Below the pieces are notes generated by a model, which searched no databases, was not told the origin of the DNA, and saw only the letters and a list, made by a program, of their open reading frames with translations. Both the position numbers and the translations under genes were made by a program. Positions 1 through 14,203 of a stretch of DNA of 64,000 bases are shown one piece after another; position 1 is the first letter of the stretch, and each line of letters opens with the position of its first letter. This stretch comes from Plasmodium malariae (taxonomy: Eukaryota; Apicomplexa; Aconoidasida; Haemosporida; Plasmodiidae), in assembly GCF_900090045.1 (NCBI RefSeq), contig NC_041781.1, positions 124,001 through 188,000 of the forward strand, written 5' to 3'.

Positions 1-228
1 CCTTAAAACACACAATAAAAAAACATAAAAATATTTAAATTCACAAAAAAACATAGAACATATTTTTGCATTATCCGTTAACCAAAAAGAGAATATATAT
101 ATATAAATGTATTTATAAAATTATGTAATTATATATAGGTATATAAAACTCATGACTAAATATACCACAAATATTAAAGCATATTAAAAACTTCACTACA
201 GAAAGTAATGTATATCCTACTTTATATT

Positions 229-1184
229 TTACTTTTTTCTGAACTTAATTCTTTCATAATTTTTAACTTTATTATGATAATAAACAATCCCCGATATAAT
301 TACAATTCCTAATATAAAGAAAAGTAAAAAATATATTAGAGTACGACACATACTTCTAAAAAAAATTATCCTTTGTTTACCTTTAACTAATACAATATGC
401 TGGAACATTTCCTCTAAAAAGCTACCCGAACAAGCCTCCCTAAAAGCTGTTATCTGCTCTTTACCAATTAAATCAAACAATAAAATATATAGTCCACTCG
501 AAACTCCATAACCCGAAGAAATTTCTACTATGAACGCTATGCATAACAACAATAATAATATGCAAGGATATTTGATTCTTAATAAAAAATTTTTAAGTAT
601 TATTTTTTTGTAAAGCTTATCACTAATTCTTTTGTTCCTTTGAAGAAAATCTACATAATCGAGTTCTTTAAATATTTTCTTTTCCAAATGGGAATAGTTT
701 TTAGTTTCAAATATACAAGATTTATTTTTCATTTTTTTTTTAAGTCCTCTTACACTCCTTGGTAAGCTTTCATTTGAGTAATTCTTTTTCCATAAGGAAT
801 CTTTTTCATTATTAGATATATCTTGTTTATCATAAACCATGTGTGGTAACTCTTCTTTTAAACATACAATACACGAATCCTTATCCTGCTTATATTTTGC
901 CAGAATACGATAATTTCTTGCGTATAATTTTCTATGACTGTACATTTTATTCAAAGATTTGTTATGCGTACTCTAAAAAAACAAAAAAAAAATTATCAAT
1001 TGATCAAATGAATAATCTCACACTAAAAGAAGTACTAATAAAAATAAAATACGAATAATAGAAATAATACAAATACCATTAAATGATATGATCATACCCT
1101 ATAAATATAAATATTATATATCCAACTTAAAAGGATTAGCGTAGTAATTTTAACAAAGAACAATGAGTTAATTTTTTCTTCCAT
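229..1184 (-). CDS. fam-l exported protein, two exons, intact
   Basis: Predicted exported protein of the P. malariae fam-l family, expected in the infected red cell; molecular function unknown. Exon 1 (1184-1098, 29 codons) encodes a hydrophobic signal-like leader starting MEEKINSLFF and ending at a GTATGA donor. The intron is 1097-973, with a TAG acceptor. Exon 2 (972-229) stays open, giving 276 residues. It has a PEXEL-like RILAK motif at residues 51-55 (Lys at position 5 is not canonical), a charged linker, the family signature YSHLEKKIFKELDYVDFL, a first hydrophobic segment (PCILLLLLCIAFIVEI) and a second near the C-terminus, followed by a basic tail ending KFRKK. The splice joins in phase 0, matching the related loci in this window. 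I saw no stop or frameshift. The family name comes from pattern recognition; the gene model is well supported by the sequence. Confidence 0.9.
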
Positions 1185-2869
1185 GATATATATCCTTAAT
1201 ATGGTAATATATAGAGAAAGTATATAATAAACAATAATATAATATTTTTATAATAATAAAGGAAGCTATTATTTATATAATTTTGTTATTATTATTATTA
1301 TTTTTTTTTTTTGTAAAAGCATAATAAAAAATTTACAGCTGTAATTCTTTTTTACAACTGAGAAAAAGAAATGTAAAAAAAAAAATAATACTATAAATTT
1401 TTTATCTTAATATTATCCATAAAAAAATTGATTTAATGAGTTAGATATAAATAAAATTCAATAATAAACATTAAAAATGTACAAATTATACATTTAATAT
1501 AATAAAGTATTTAAATATTTTTTTTTTATTTATATTCAAAATAAAGTGAAAATTTATGGATGATTATTCGATGCATCGAAATGTTGAGTATGTATAGAAT
1601 ATATAATGTAGATATTATAGATAATGTATTGTACTGTATAATGAGTAAAGCATTACTAATCTCAATTATATTTTTCCATTACTGTTTTTATGTATATAAA
1701 AACTGTATATTTGGAAAAACATGGCATTATAGATAAATAATATTAATTATTATTATAATATCATAATGCTAATAATAAACACATATATAAAGTATTCAAT
1801 AATTGTTGTATATAACGTATTAACGTAAGTATAATATTAGTAAAATAATGTTGTTTAATTATATAAAGTGTATAAATAAACATAATATTTTGATATCTAT
1901 ATTTTACCATTTATACATAAATAATTTTTATAATGTATTGTTAATACCAATACTTATTTAAAATAAAAACAAAATTCCTTAATATTTTTTAAATTTCTCA
2001 TTTAAGTATAAATCTTAATAAATTCAAAAATTAACAATAATCTAATAGGAATTCATTTTATTTTTGGAATATTCCGTTATTTATACTACATAAATGAAGA
2101 ATAAAAAAGGATCTAAAAACTTATTAAATATATTCTTACATCAAAAAAATTATAAAATATATAATTCTCATAATAACATTTTTATAAAGACAATTTTTTA
2201 TATTTAATTTTAAATAAAAAATAAATATAACCACAAAAAAATGAATAGTTTTGTTTTCATTTAATAGAGAACAACGCAAATATTAAAAGTAATATATAAT
2301 AAATTTTTTAAAAAAATAATTCAGATTTTCACTTACAATAAAAAAAAAAAATTGTTATAAAAATGAATTATTTCAGTAGATGAGTAGTATTAGATTAATT
2401 ATGATTTTATATATTAAATTGAGCAATCATATATTTATAATAATATAAATCACCACGAAATGGTTATACGTATAACTGCTGAATATAAAGCACATATTTT
2501 TTTATTGACTATTTATAAATATCAATATCACATATTCATGAATCAAGAAAAATGTATTATATATATATGTTAAGTTAGAGTACTAAATTATCTCAGGGGT
2601 ATTTATTATAATACAAAAACAAATATAGAAATGTTCAAACTTTTAAAAATATTTAATATATATTTTTTTACTCTTCTGTGTTAATATTTGTTTATATAAT
2701 ATCTAGATTCATAGGAAAAAAATATATAAGTATTTATATAATTTCTTTTAAGGAAATAATTTTTTGATGCATAAATATGAACGTCACTAGTTATATGAGA
2801 TAATTTATTTATGAAAACATCGTATAAATTATAAGTATTATTATAATTCATTTCCATGTCATTCAACGC
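1185..2869. other. A+T-rich intergenic, 5' flank of the fam-l gene
   Basis: I see no gene. It contains A and T runs, and short open stretches of biased composition that do not resemble any family here. Presumably it holds the promoter of the adjacent fam-l gene, but I could not identify a specific site. Confidence 0.5.
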
Positions 2870-3300
2870 CTAATATTAAGGAGTGTGCCAGGGTATGAAT
2901 TAATATTAAAATACTTAATAAAGTAACAATATATAATACGATTGTAAATCTCTTCTCAGAATGCAATAATTGTCTTTGCAATACTTCTTATAATATATAT
3001 ATAAAATAACTTAATGGAACAAGCAATAAAAAAATGTAATACAAATATTACAAAGTGTTCTTGTAAAGATAAACTCTTACTCATATATGCTGAATGTTTT
3101 AAACATTTATTGTTGATACATTCGCTAAATTATTTTATGTATAAGACTGAAACTCATATATAATATTTTTTTAAAAATAAATATATTTATCACATAATAT
3201 GGCCTACATAAAATATATGTCTATTACTTAACCAATTTTTTTACTACAATACATGAATTATTTTTATCCTTGCACTAAAAATTTCCATCATATTCTAATT
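2870..3300 (-). pseudogene. relic of a Plasmodium exported protein (class shared with the right window edge)
   Basis: On the minus strand this stretch resembles the partial locus at 63491-64000. The plus-strand text around 3086-3118 (tgctgaatgttttaaacatt) matches cctgaacgttttaaaccttt near 63746, and the neighbouring blocks stay in the same order and spacing. The minus strand here reads K-C-L-K-H-S-A-Y, against K-G-L-K-R-S-G-Y at the right edge, followed by a hydrophobic segment. Stops and frameshifts interrupt every frame, so this is a decayed copy, and its borders are approximate. It fits the C-terminal, membrane-spanning half of a PEXEL-type exported protein; the signal exon was not found. 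Confidence 0.4.
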
Positions 3301-6300
3301 AAATATTATCATCTTTTTTGTTTTAACCATCATATCCATTTACAAATATCATATTGTAAATCCTATATTATTTGTTCCTTTTTATATTCTAATAATAATA
3401 TATTAGTTCTTGAGTCTAATATTTCAAGTGCATGGTTCTAACTAACTAAAGATTTATTAAAGGTGCTCTACAACAAAAAAAAAAGAATGGCTTTATTATG
3501 TATAATATATTAAATATATTTACTCATACAAAATTTCCATATATTTACATATATATTTTTATAAAATGATGCACCAAAAAATTTTATTCATATTTTCTGT
3601 TATGTTATTATATCGTATTAGTGAATTAAGTGTAAATACAAATGTTTTAACTAAAATATAAAATTTAATTTTTTAATTTATAACGGAATTAAAAAAATTT
3701 ATTATATACATAAAAGTAACTAAAAAGGTCATTGTACATATAAAAGATGAGACAAAAGTATAGAGTTATTTATGTTTCTATTATATTCTTTAAAAAAGCT
3801 TTATACTGTATAAAATTCAAATATAAAATATAAAAGGGAGGAGGCAATTTTAAAAATAATTTTGTAAATATTTCCAAGAATGTTTTTTATTAATAATGCA
3901 GAATCAAAATAATTTTAAATAATATTAATTATATTAATAAATCCTCAATATATATATATTAACAGCATAACAGAATAATTCTAAATTTCAGTTATCAATT
4001 ATTTTCAGTAAAATAATAAACAAAAATATTTTTTTCTTTGTGTAAATGTTTTTATTTGATAATAAGTATAAAAAACATATGTATTTATTGGGAACAACTA
4101 TATATGCATATATTACGAATATAATTATTATTTTTTTGTTAGATTCCTAAAAATAAGCCTAGTTATTTTTACATATTGTACCTTTAAATGCTACATTATT
4201 ATTGAAAATCATAAATTATAGTATATAATATAGTAATATTCAAAGGATACAAAAAAATAATAAAAGACTAATTTTTATCTATAGCACAAATTATAATCTA
4301 TCTTCTGTCATACATCTACGACATGTAAAACTTATTTACGAAAAAAATTTGAAAATTACATTCTAAGAATTGGTTAAAGTATAAAGTAGTTATATTTAAA
4401 AAATGCTATCCAATTTAAATCTTTTATATATGTGTATTACTTTATTAAATGTTGGATACAATAGCTTCAAATAATTTAAAATCATGCATTAAATGTATTA
4501 TGACTAAAAAGGATTTTATTAAATTTAAGAATTAAATAATATCTAAATTTCATTTTTTTTGTTAAAATATGAATTTATAAATTCTAAAGAAATTAGAATA
4601 TAAAGAAAAGAAAAAAACGTAAAAAGAAACATAGAAAAAAAAAAATAATCTTAGGAAACACGGAAATAATACATATAATATAAAATAAAATATAGGAAAA
4701 TATTTAATGAATTACTTTTCTTTTTGATATTTCTAATGTTAAGATAACTACATATATTATTAATTGATATATACATAAATATTAACAAAACCAAATATAT
4801 TAAAATACAAATTTTATGTAGAACAGTAAAATAAGATAAGTCATATAATTTATTAAATATACTTATAAATCACAAAAATTTATATTCGATAATATCTTTT
4901 GAATATATCCAGTCTACATAATTACAAAAATATAATATATTAATTATATTATTTTAATTGTATTATAATAATTTGAGATCAATTGGTATAGTCAAATTAA
5001 TTTTCTAAAAAATAATTAATAAAGAATATAAGAGATCTTTAAATTTTACGTTACACAATATATATTACCTTATGGAATTACATAAAAATGCGATAATTAT
5101 TTTTTTATTTCAACTTTTCATATGCATATAATATATATAATATAAACATAGTTAAATATATTTTTGGTGTAATTTCCTTAAACTTATTTTTTATTTGGAT
5201 TTCTCTTATTGTGTTAAAATTAAAATTTCTGTTTAAATATAAAACTATAAGAACCCAACTTAGTAAATAACATCATCTATTATTTAAAATAAAAAATATT
5301 AAAAATTATATAAACGTATTATCTACTATTTATCTATTATTTTTAAAAATTCCTTATAACTAACTGAGATGGTAATATTTAGGAGTGTTTGTAGTTTCCT
5401 AAATTATTTTATGTGTTAGAATTATTAAAAATATGCATGTCTATTTAAATGAAATAATTGTACATATTCAGCAAAATGAAAAAACATTCAGTAAATAATT
5501 TTCTTTCTTTTCGAAATATTTAATTAGATCTTATGTAAATTCATACAACACAAGTTAATAGCATTACTAAATATATATATTTATTTTATATATGTATATC
5601 TATTCACTTATATTTATATTAATCCATTAATATTTTTTAATTTATCATAGATATAATGTTACTTGTAATAAATATTTCTCGTAAATATATATTTTGTAAT
5701 AATAGATTAGGTTTCTTTCAATTATACATGTTCTAAATGTTATAATAATAAAAAGTTATATTATTTTTTTTATTATAATATTTTTTTTTAAAATTAATGT
5801 GCGTTATGCACATTTTCAGTAAAATTATTATTTTCCTACTGTTTCATTAAGTAATTATCTTCACTTAATGTTAGTTATATGTAATTTTCTATTGATAGCT
5901 ATTTGGATTTTTATTTATAAATTGAATATTAACATTATATAATATATCCTTAAATGATATTTAATATAAAAATATGATTATGATATATCTCCAGTTATAT
6001 TGTACTTATGTAAAGTAAAAAAAAAAGATAGCAATAATATAAAATAAATATTCACGTATTCAATTATTTTATAATTCTCATAAAAATTACTATGTTCGCA
6101 ATAATTTCATTATTTATGTTAATTAATCCTATTAATTATAAATTATGCTACTGATAAATAAAAACATAAAATTTTTTTTTTTTTGTTCAGATGTTTATTT
6201 TCAACGATATAAATAAATAATGTACAGTCATTATTGGTGGTTCACAATCCATAGTAATATTAATTTTTTGTAACTGAATATGTGAATAATTTATTTATTT

Positions 6301-6415
6301 ATTATAAAAAAAAAAGTGATAATTAAACCAACATAAAATTTAGTACCTACATATTTCCTAAATATCGTTTTGAATATAGCTCTTAAGAGGAGAACGTGAT
6401 GAATTGAACAGGTAG
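3301..6415. other. A+T-rich intergenic, no gene seen
   Basis: Long A+T-rich stretch with homopolymers. No frame gave a recognisable protein on either strand. The divergent promoters of the left relic and the STP1 locus would lie here if they still exist. Confidence 0.5.
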
Positions 6416-8726
6416 GCTACATCACATAAAATAGTAGATAAAATAAATTATATTATAAGTAAAACTCGTTTCTTAAGTACTAACGATATTAAAAAAGAAG
6501 AATTTAGGTGAAAATACTTAAATTTGGTGAATTTTCTAATAATACAAAAGAATGCGCCCCCAAATATTTTATCACAAAGACGGTGGGAAGCATTACTAAA
6601 AGAATTTTTAAGTAGATACTTTAACAAGCCTAATACACATGGAATATGTCCTTTTATATTAAAAGAGGAAGAAAGAGACCTTTTAAAATTATCATATAAG
6701 GCGCATGATTTCTGTGAAGAAAAAAATAGTCTACTAAAAGTTCTAATACCATATAAAACAGTAGATGAAAATTCATATAAATGTAACGGTGATCCTAAAT
6801 GTATAAATAACTTTAAAGAATATAATGTGTGGATTATAAAAACAATAGAAGTTTTTTTTAAAAATTATATCTTTAGTAAATCCCAAGCAATACCTCCACA
6901 AATCCATTTTCCAAAAAATAATTGTGACGTATTCAAAGATGAAACTTTTCATGAACTGGTAAGCGCAGAATTGGATCAATTTCCATATTATCAAAATTCA
7001 GATAAAACACAAGCAAATTACAAAGAAAACGTAGGAGAACAAAGTATAACACCAGATCCACTTATACAAAAAGAAAATATTCCTGTCGAAGAGGATTTTC
7101 CATTTTCAGATAAAAATGAACTTCATATTACATCACTATCCGAAGTTCCTATAGAGGAAACTTCAAAAATTCAATCTGAAATTGATAACATAAAACAAAA
7201 TTTTTTATTGCAAGTTCTTAAACATTTGGAAACTCCCCAAGGAACAATAAAACCTCTACTTGAAAAAATATTTTTAAGTAATTATAATGAAACTGCCTTA
7301 TCAGCACATAGTGAATACATTGTTACCCAAGATTCTTTAGTTCTACCCTCATTCCCTATGAACACTTGTATCATCAGTACTACCTATTTTTCTATTTTTG
7401 AAATTACTATTTTAAAAAAAATATATATTTAAAATGTATTTATAGGTCAAAAAGGAAATACATCAATCAAGTATATATTATCTTTTCTAATAAATTTTCC
7501 AATAGTTATTCTATTTTTCTTTTTTATTAAAGTAATATAAACCTTAAATATTAAATATATGGTAAACACATAATTGTTTTAATAAATTTTCTTATAAATC
7601 CTTTTTTACTGTACTGCAGCACGCGTTAATGAGGATATTTAAAAAAAATAAAAAGACAAAAAAAAGACAAGTAAAATTACTGAGAATGGTAACATCTTCA
7701 CTTGCTAGTAAAAAAACTAAGTTTTTAATGGATAAACGTATGGAAGATCCCTTATATAATGATGAAGAAATCATAAAAAACATAAAAATACATGAATCCA
7801 ATATGATTAAAAACACAAAAACATCAAAGAGAAAAAAGGAAAGAACAAAAATTATAATAGAAATACATATGGAAGTGCTCAAAGAATTCAGAAATGAAGA
7901 ATGGAAATTCATCAAAAATGAATTTTTATCAATATGCATAGAAGAGTTTACAAATAAGATATATAACACGCATTCTCATTTAAAAAACGATGTATTGATA
8001 ACTCAAAGAAGTAACAGAATAAATGATATTGAACAACAAAAATTGCTATGGAATAAATGGATAAAAAGATACGGAAATCTTTCAGAAAAATTGAAAAAAG
8101 AAGAATGGTTTAACAATTTAAAAAATGAATGGAAAAAAGAAAAAGCCTACATAGAAGAAATGGAAGAATTAAAAAAGATAACTTCTAACGAAAACCACAA
8201 CTTTTCATTTTTAGAAAGAGAAATAGAAATATTGAAACAGTGCTTATTAAAAAAGGGTATTATTATAGAACAGTATCTGGAACAAGACTGGTTTAAAGGA
8301 TTTGAAGAGGAATTGCAGAATGAGTTATATAAGTTCGAAATTAAAGAAACTATAAATGATGGTCCACTAATAAATATGGAAGAACTGGAGCATAAAGAAT
8401 TTTATCAAGAATTATATAAATATGTAAAAAAAAAATTACTAGTAAAACTTTGTACACTCGTATTTATAACGATATTGGAAGAATGCAGAAAAGAAGAGTT
8501 GATATATAATAGAGAATTATATTTTGATACTTCCATAAATGAATGGAAAACAGAAATGGATTTAAGGAAAAAATTGGAAATTGCAAAAAACATAACTGAT
8601 GCTAACGAAAAATTTTTGGAAAATAAAGAAAATATGGGACTTATGGGGAAAGACAACATTAAAAAGGAGATAGCCGGTTGGATAAGTGAAGACAATGCAA
8701 ATATAAATTTCACAGTTAATGACTAG
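6416..8726 (+). pseudogene. STP1 (SURFIN-like) protein, 5'-damaged, three exons
   Basis: STP1 proteins are subtelomeric relatives of SURFIN: an N-terminal STP1 domain, a membrane segment and a cytoplasmic Trp-containing WR-like domain. The first coding block (open from 6512) has typical STP1 text: SQRRWEALLKEFL, GICPFILKEEERDLL, AHDFCEEKN and KCNGDPKCINNFKEYNVWI. It ends at an A|GTACTA donor after 7376. A small exon at 7446-7531 supplies the membrane span (YILSFLINFPIVILFFFFIK). Exon 3 (7620-8726) encodes 368 residues, with KKRQVKLL, EFRNEEWKF, KLLWNKWIKRYGN, EEWFNNLKNEWKKEKAY and KKLLVKLC. The phases 1/1 and 0/0 fit. No ATG opens the first block before its end, and an in-frame TGA at 6509-6511 separates it from homologous-looking upstream codons back to 6416 (DKINYIISKTRFLS). 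It is therefore probably a pseudogene; an undetected 5' exon is the alternative. Confidence 0.85.
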
Positions 8727-8781
8727 GAATTACACAAAACATTTGTAGCAGGAAAACACATTTTATAAATACATATTCATA

Positions 8782-8802
8782 CGTCCAAAATATATTTGGA
8801 CG
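8782..8802. repeat. perfect inverted repeat, 8-bp arms
   Basis: CGTCCAAA, a 5-base spacer, then TTTGGACG: a perfect hairpin-capable palindrome 55 bases after the STP1 stop codon. It could affect the 3' end of that transcript or be chance. Confidence 0.6.
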
Positions 8803-11800
8803 ATATTTAATAGAAAACATATGTTTTCAAAGAAAAATAATTTTAAAATAACCTTATATAGTAAGCGAATGAAGAAGAAGAACCTACGATAATAAGTAAT
8901 ATAAAAGAAATGATAAACGTCATATATAAAAATTAATATGCATATTTTTAAAAGATATTCATAAAATATATAATATTTTTTATCTCCGTAAGAATAATTG
9001 GATAAGATTTATATTAACTTTAGATCAATAAAACTAGGAATTCGTTAATGCATATATAAAAAAAAATTAATTATTTTGTATTAATTATTAGAATATTAAT
9101 TCAATAAGTTCTAATTAATGTTTTTTGGTTTAATCCATAATAACTAATTTTATTAGTAAACTTCTAAGATACGTTAAATATATAACTTATTATTTCAAAT
9201 GCATATTAATTTCTTATATATTTATATAGATAGAAATGATATATATATTATTAATACAAAATATTGAAAATTAGGCTCCCATAATAACTTTAAAGAGAAT
9301 ATTAGTAACCTACAAAAGAATTCATTTAATTATATGCATATTATTTGTTAATTCTTTTTTTGTTATTCTTTAAGAGTAATTTCCTTTTACTCTGAGCTAT
9401 AATAAGAACATCTTTAACTCACCTTTAAAAAGAAAAATTATTACATTCTTAACTTATTTTTCTTTCATTATATAATATAAAGTTACATGTTATGGTGTAT
9501 ATCACTCTTTAATATATATAATCTAATATGAATTTTAGTGAATTTATTTTTAATCGAATACTTTATTAAATAAATAATTGTATTTCTTTTGGCATAATGA
9601 ATTGTAAAGTATAATATATATATATAATAAATAATTTTATATTCCAAAATTATAATATGCTTAATTAATAACATTATATTATATTCATTATTTTATATTG
9701 TTTACATTGGTAAAAATGTGTATGCACATATATGTATAATCCATGGATACATATATTTTTTACATAATTAATATATGTTGTTTCCTTTATATCTGTTTGA
9801 CATCTAAAGTGAATGATTTAAAATATTTTTGAAATTTTGGAAAACATAATTATTGTTACTAATTTAATTGTAAAAGACAACTATAAAAATGGAATAAGCC
9901 TTAATATATATAATTAAATATTTAATAATATTTAAATAATATTACTTTTATTCGTAGAGTAAGACAAAAGAAAAATAGAAAGCTTCTTCATATATACTTT
10001 ATTATTTACTGTTTTTCTGTAATATAAAATGAATGTTAATAAAATAATTAAAGATACAGCAGTAGTAAAATATAGTTGTATTGAAATTATGTATTTTTTT
10101 TTTCGAAAAATATTTTAATAAATTTAAAAATATAATATATTACTTTTTTATTTTTGCTTATTTTATTATATTGTATGTAATGTAATTATATGGTATTAAA
10201 GATATGATCTTAAATCACTTTTTATAATTAAAAATGTTTATTACATTAAATATTAGAGAAAATTTAAATATAATTTTTCAGAAATTATTAAAAACCTAAT
10301 TTTAAAACAAATTAATACATCAAATATACAACCAAAAAGCAAAGCATAACATTATTATTTCAACTTGACTTTTGCATTTGTTTCATCCATATAATATATT
10401 ATACCTTTTTTTTACATATATATACATATTTTACAAATTACTTGAATTCACAACAAATAGTAATTTCATTTTACATATAATATATTTCTAATATATATAT
10501 CTCACTCAATTATTATGAAGACCTTTTATATTAGTTATATATAATAAATGATATAAGTTATTAAAAATGAACACAATGATAATGATCAAGATATAACCAC
10601 AGCTTATTACATATTTTTGCATATATAATAATATTCACAGAATTCTTATTAGATTATAAAAATTTTTTAAAATTAAGCTTTGTGAATACATACATCTCGA
10701 TATACCATAAGTAATAATATTAATAATACGAATTATTAATACTTGGATATATATTTTGTTTTTTGAAAGAATTACTCATAAATTTTAATCACTTTCATAT
10801 TTTTTTGGATATATATTTACCTCTTAATTAACATTATGTTAAAAATGTATTATAAATAAAAATGTTCTTCACTTTAAAACACTTTATTTTAAATTTAATA
10901 TATCATTTCACATTTCATATACATAATTCGTGAAGAGCAAAAACTCTTAAACAAAACTCTTAAACTATAATCCATCATTTTTAACAATATTTTATATTAG
11001 ACACATATTAAATGTTTGTATATGTAAATTACAATACAAATTAAGGCGCTTTTTATTGATGTTCTTGGTATTTAATGTAGAAAAGGCATTAAATATACGG
11101 GGCTATAAGTAAAAATATAAATATATTTTAAATACTTAACAATTTATCGTTATAAAACTTAACAAAAATTGTTTTCATATATTATACAATATTATATCTT
11201 CTAAAAAACAAATAAATTGTAAGAACTTGCATATATATATATATATATAAATGAAAAAGTTTCTTAAAAATGGTAATTTTTTCTTTATTATAAACATAAC
11301 ACACATAAGGAATCAATTTTGACATATTCATTATAGATTATTTTACATCGAAAAAATATTTAATAAAAGCAATATATGTTTATATCGCTTAAGTAAATAT
11401 TACTAAATCATAATGTATTAATATCGTAAGAAAAAAAAAAATAATATTTTAATGCTATACTGTAAAAATAACGTAGGAAATTTTATGTAACAATTTTTTA
11501 TTCCTAGTAATGTAAATTTATTATTTTTAGTTATTTTGATTATTTGCTACATTTATATTAGGAAATCCATACTTCTCTCTTTATAAATTCATTTTTAATT
11601 ATTCTATAATGCAAAAGAATTAATAATAAATGTATAAAAAATAAATAACATTTCAATTAATTTTGTATACATAATACATTATAACATTTTCAACATAAAT
11701 ACATTTATTATTTATTTATTTTTTTTTATTAATTTTTTTTTTTAAAGAATAATATTTTTTTTCGCAAAAAAAATTTAAAAAAAGAAAGTTTAACTTATTC

Positions 11801-12683
11801 TAATATTTATTTTTAATTTAATTTCATATTTTGTGTTAAAAATGCTTTTTAATTAACACTAAAACCACTAAATTCTGAGGAAAAATAAATAAAATTATGT
11901 GTAAGTTTTTTGAAAAAAATAAAAATTTTATTTATGATATACAATGTAAAATAAAATTGAATACAAATAATATATTTTTTATTATTAGTAGATCACTCAA
12001 TATTTATTAAGAAGAAATATAATTATGTTGATATTGTTATAAATTACATTCAAATAAGTTTTATTAAATTATAATTATTACATAAATATTTTTTTTCTAC
12101 AATCATTATGTTTATTGTAAATTATTTTAAAAAATTTTTTTATATGTATGAATTAAGATAACTTTAATATATTTTAAATTATTTTAATTAAATACAAAAA
12201 TTTTAAATGATATTTTTTTTAAAGCTAAGTTACAACATATATATTAGGTCATGTAAATTTTTTATATTTTATTTGTTTTAGTAAACAAAAAAACAAAGCT
12301 CCTCACAATGTATGAATAATAATATATAAATAAATTTTTTTGAAATAAATTATTCATATATCTTCCTTAGTTCCAATTATTTAATTAAATGTTTTCTAAT
12401 GATATTTCAGAATCTAATCTATTTATATTATTTTAAATAGTATTTTTTCAAAGAAATATTACTATAATATTTTTATTTAATATATTTTTTATCGTATTAC
12501 ATTTGTAAAAATCATATAACTATTATATTTAAATATATTTAAAAGTAAAAATTTTAACATTTTGAAGCATCACAAAATAATAAACGACAAGTATAATTAA
12601 TCTTCTATTTAATATTATCGAAAAAAATTTATTCCAAAAATTAAATTATCACAAAACATTTGACTCCTAAAATTAAATCCGAA
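8803..12683. other. A+T-rich intergenic, no gene seen
   Basis: Nearly 4 kb of A+T-rich sequence between STP1 and the secreted-protein gene, including an (AT)n run near 11229-11248. Apart from that run I found no gene-like text or recognisable repeat. Confidence 0.5.
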
Positions 12684-13480
12684 ATGATAGCGCATATAAA
12701 TAAATTAACTTTTTTTATTATAATTTTTTCATTTTCCCTATTAATATGGATATTCCAGGATGCTTATGCGGTAGAATTATTATATTTAATAATTTCTATA
12801 CATTCATTATAAATCATGTATTTTCATTTTAAAAATAACAATTTATTCATAAGAAAATGAGGACATTTTTATAAATATTAAATATTTATTAACATTTTTA
12901 GGCAGATGTCTCTACAGAATCATTGAATAATACAAAATATCATAATCATAAGTTTGATTTAGGTATGAGAAGATTTTTTCTGGGACCAATGTATTATGAA
13001 GGTGATGATTCCATACCCAAACATTATAAAAAATATTGCTTTTCCAATTTTTTAAGATGTTATGATACATCCAAATATAAGGATATCATTATAGGTTCTT
13101 ATAATCCAAATGTATCTAATGCAGCTATTGTCAAATTATATAATGAATTAAAAGAAGATGCAGAGAAATGTGATGGATACAAACCAAGAGCAGTAGAAAT
13201 AGTTAAATATATAAATAATCTTTTATTTTATTTACAATTGAAATATAAAAAGAAAATTGAAACAGCGTCACCTACTAAAAAGGAAAAATACGAAAAACTT
13301 TTACAAGTTGTATCTAGCCCAAAAATTAAAAACTTGCTTAGACTTACTATTCCAAGATTAGCAGAATCATATTGTTTATTTTCGTATATCCCACACATAG
13401 ATCATTCAATAGGTGAAGTAATTTTATCTGACCTTATAAAACAAGCAAACTCTATTTTATCTTTACATAATAAAAATTGA
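12684..13480 (+). CDS. secreted/exported two-exon protein, family not recognised
   Basis: Exon 1 (12684-12770, 29 codons) is a clear signal sequence: MIAHINKLTFFIIIFSFSLL followed by IWIFQDAYA, a good signal-peptidase site. The intron is 12771-12901 (GTAGAA...TTTTTAG) in phase 0. Exon 2 (12902-13480) begins ADVSTESLNNTK and adds 192 residues, for 221 in total. The mature part is mostly hydrophilic, with Lys-rich stretches, four Cys (KKYCFSNFLRCYD, EKCDGYK, ESYCLF), a likely helical region (YINNLLFYLQLKYKKKIET) and no second membrane span. Residues 52-56 (RRFFL) lie exactly where a PEXEL is expected but do not match RxLxE/Q/D, so export beyond the parasite is uncertain. No stop or frameshift is seen, so it is one of two apparently intact genes. 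I do not recognise a named family; a Plasmodium exported protein of unknown function is the safest label. Confidence 0.8.
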
Positions 13481-14203
13481 ATAATGGTGAATATAGTATC
13501 TAGTCCAAATAAGTAGAACTGTTTTCTATATACTCTTATGAGTATTAATGTATCATCCATGAAAATTTTTAAAATTAAAGAATTTATTTTAATATACATA
13601 AAATTTTATGCATTTCATAGTACGTGAAATATCTCTATCATATAAGTGTTATATGAATTATCTGATATTCAATTTTTATTCAATTAAATATACTTAGAGT
13701 TATTTTTATATGGGTTAATTTAAATGGTTCATTAATAAATTTGTGTATATATTTATATCTGAATATCAAAAATTCTATAATGATATATAAGCTTTTAAAT
13801 TATTTTTTTCCCCTCTTCATATTTTTCTATTTATATATTTGTGAAAAACGCCTGTATGTTTGATTGTTTAATTTTAGTAAAGCTATATTTTTACCAATTG
13901 TTTTTTTGAAGTTTCTATTATATCTATAATTATTTTTTCGCTTGCATTTCAATGTATAGTTTAGATTTGTAAATTTATAAAATTATTAAGTTTTGTAATT
14001 ATCCTTTTTTAGCGTATGTATTTAGTGAATTTTGACACGTGTTCGTTTCTTGTAAATTAAGATAATTTTTTTGAAAATAACAATATATGTAATATTGCAG
14101 TGTTGTAACTAAATATATAAATTAGTTTTATAATAATTTTTTCCCAGTAGTAATATTGTTTATTTGTAAATTTTAAAATTTTCAGATAATATATTTTCAT
14201 TGA
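13481..14203. other. intergenic, no gene seen
   Basis: A+T-rich sequence between the secreted-protein gene and the PIR pseudogene. I found nothing gene-like. Confidence 0.5.

Noticed and set aside
843..1058. Open plus-strand stretch of 71 codons
   Set aside because: It is antisense to the fam-l exon 2 start and intron; the minus-strand gene explains it.
7592..7969. Open minus-strand stretches at 7592-7969 and 8405-8713
   Set aside because: They are antisense shadows of the Lys/Glu-rich STP1 exon 3, which becomes Phe/Ser/Leu-rich when read backwards.
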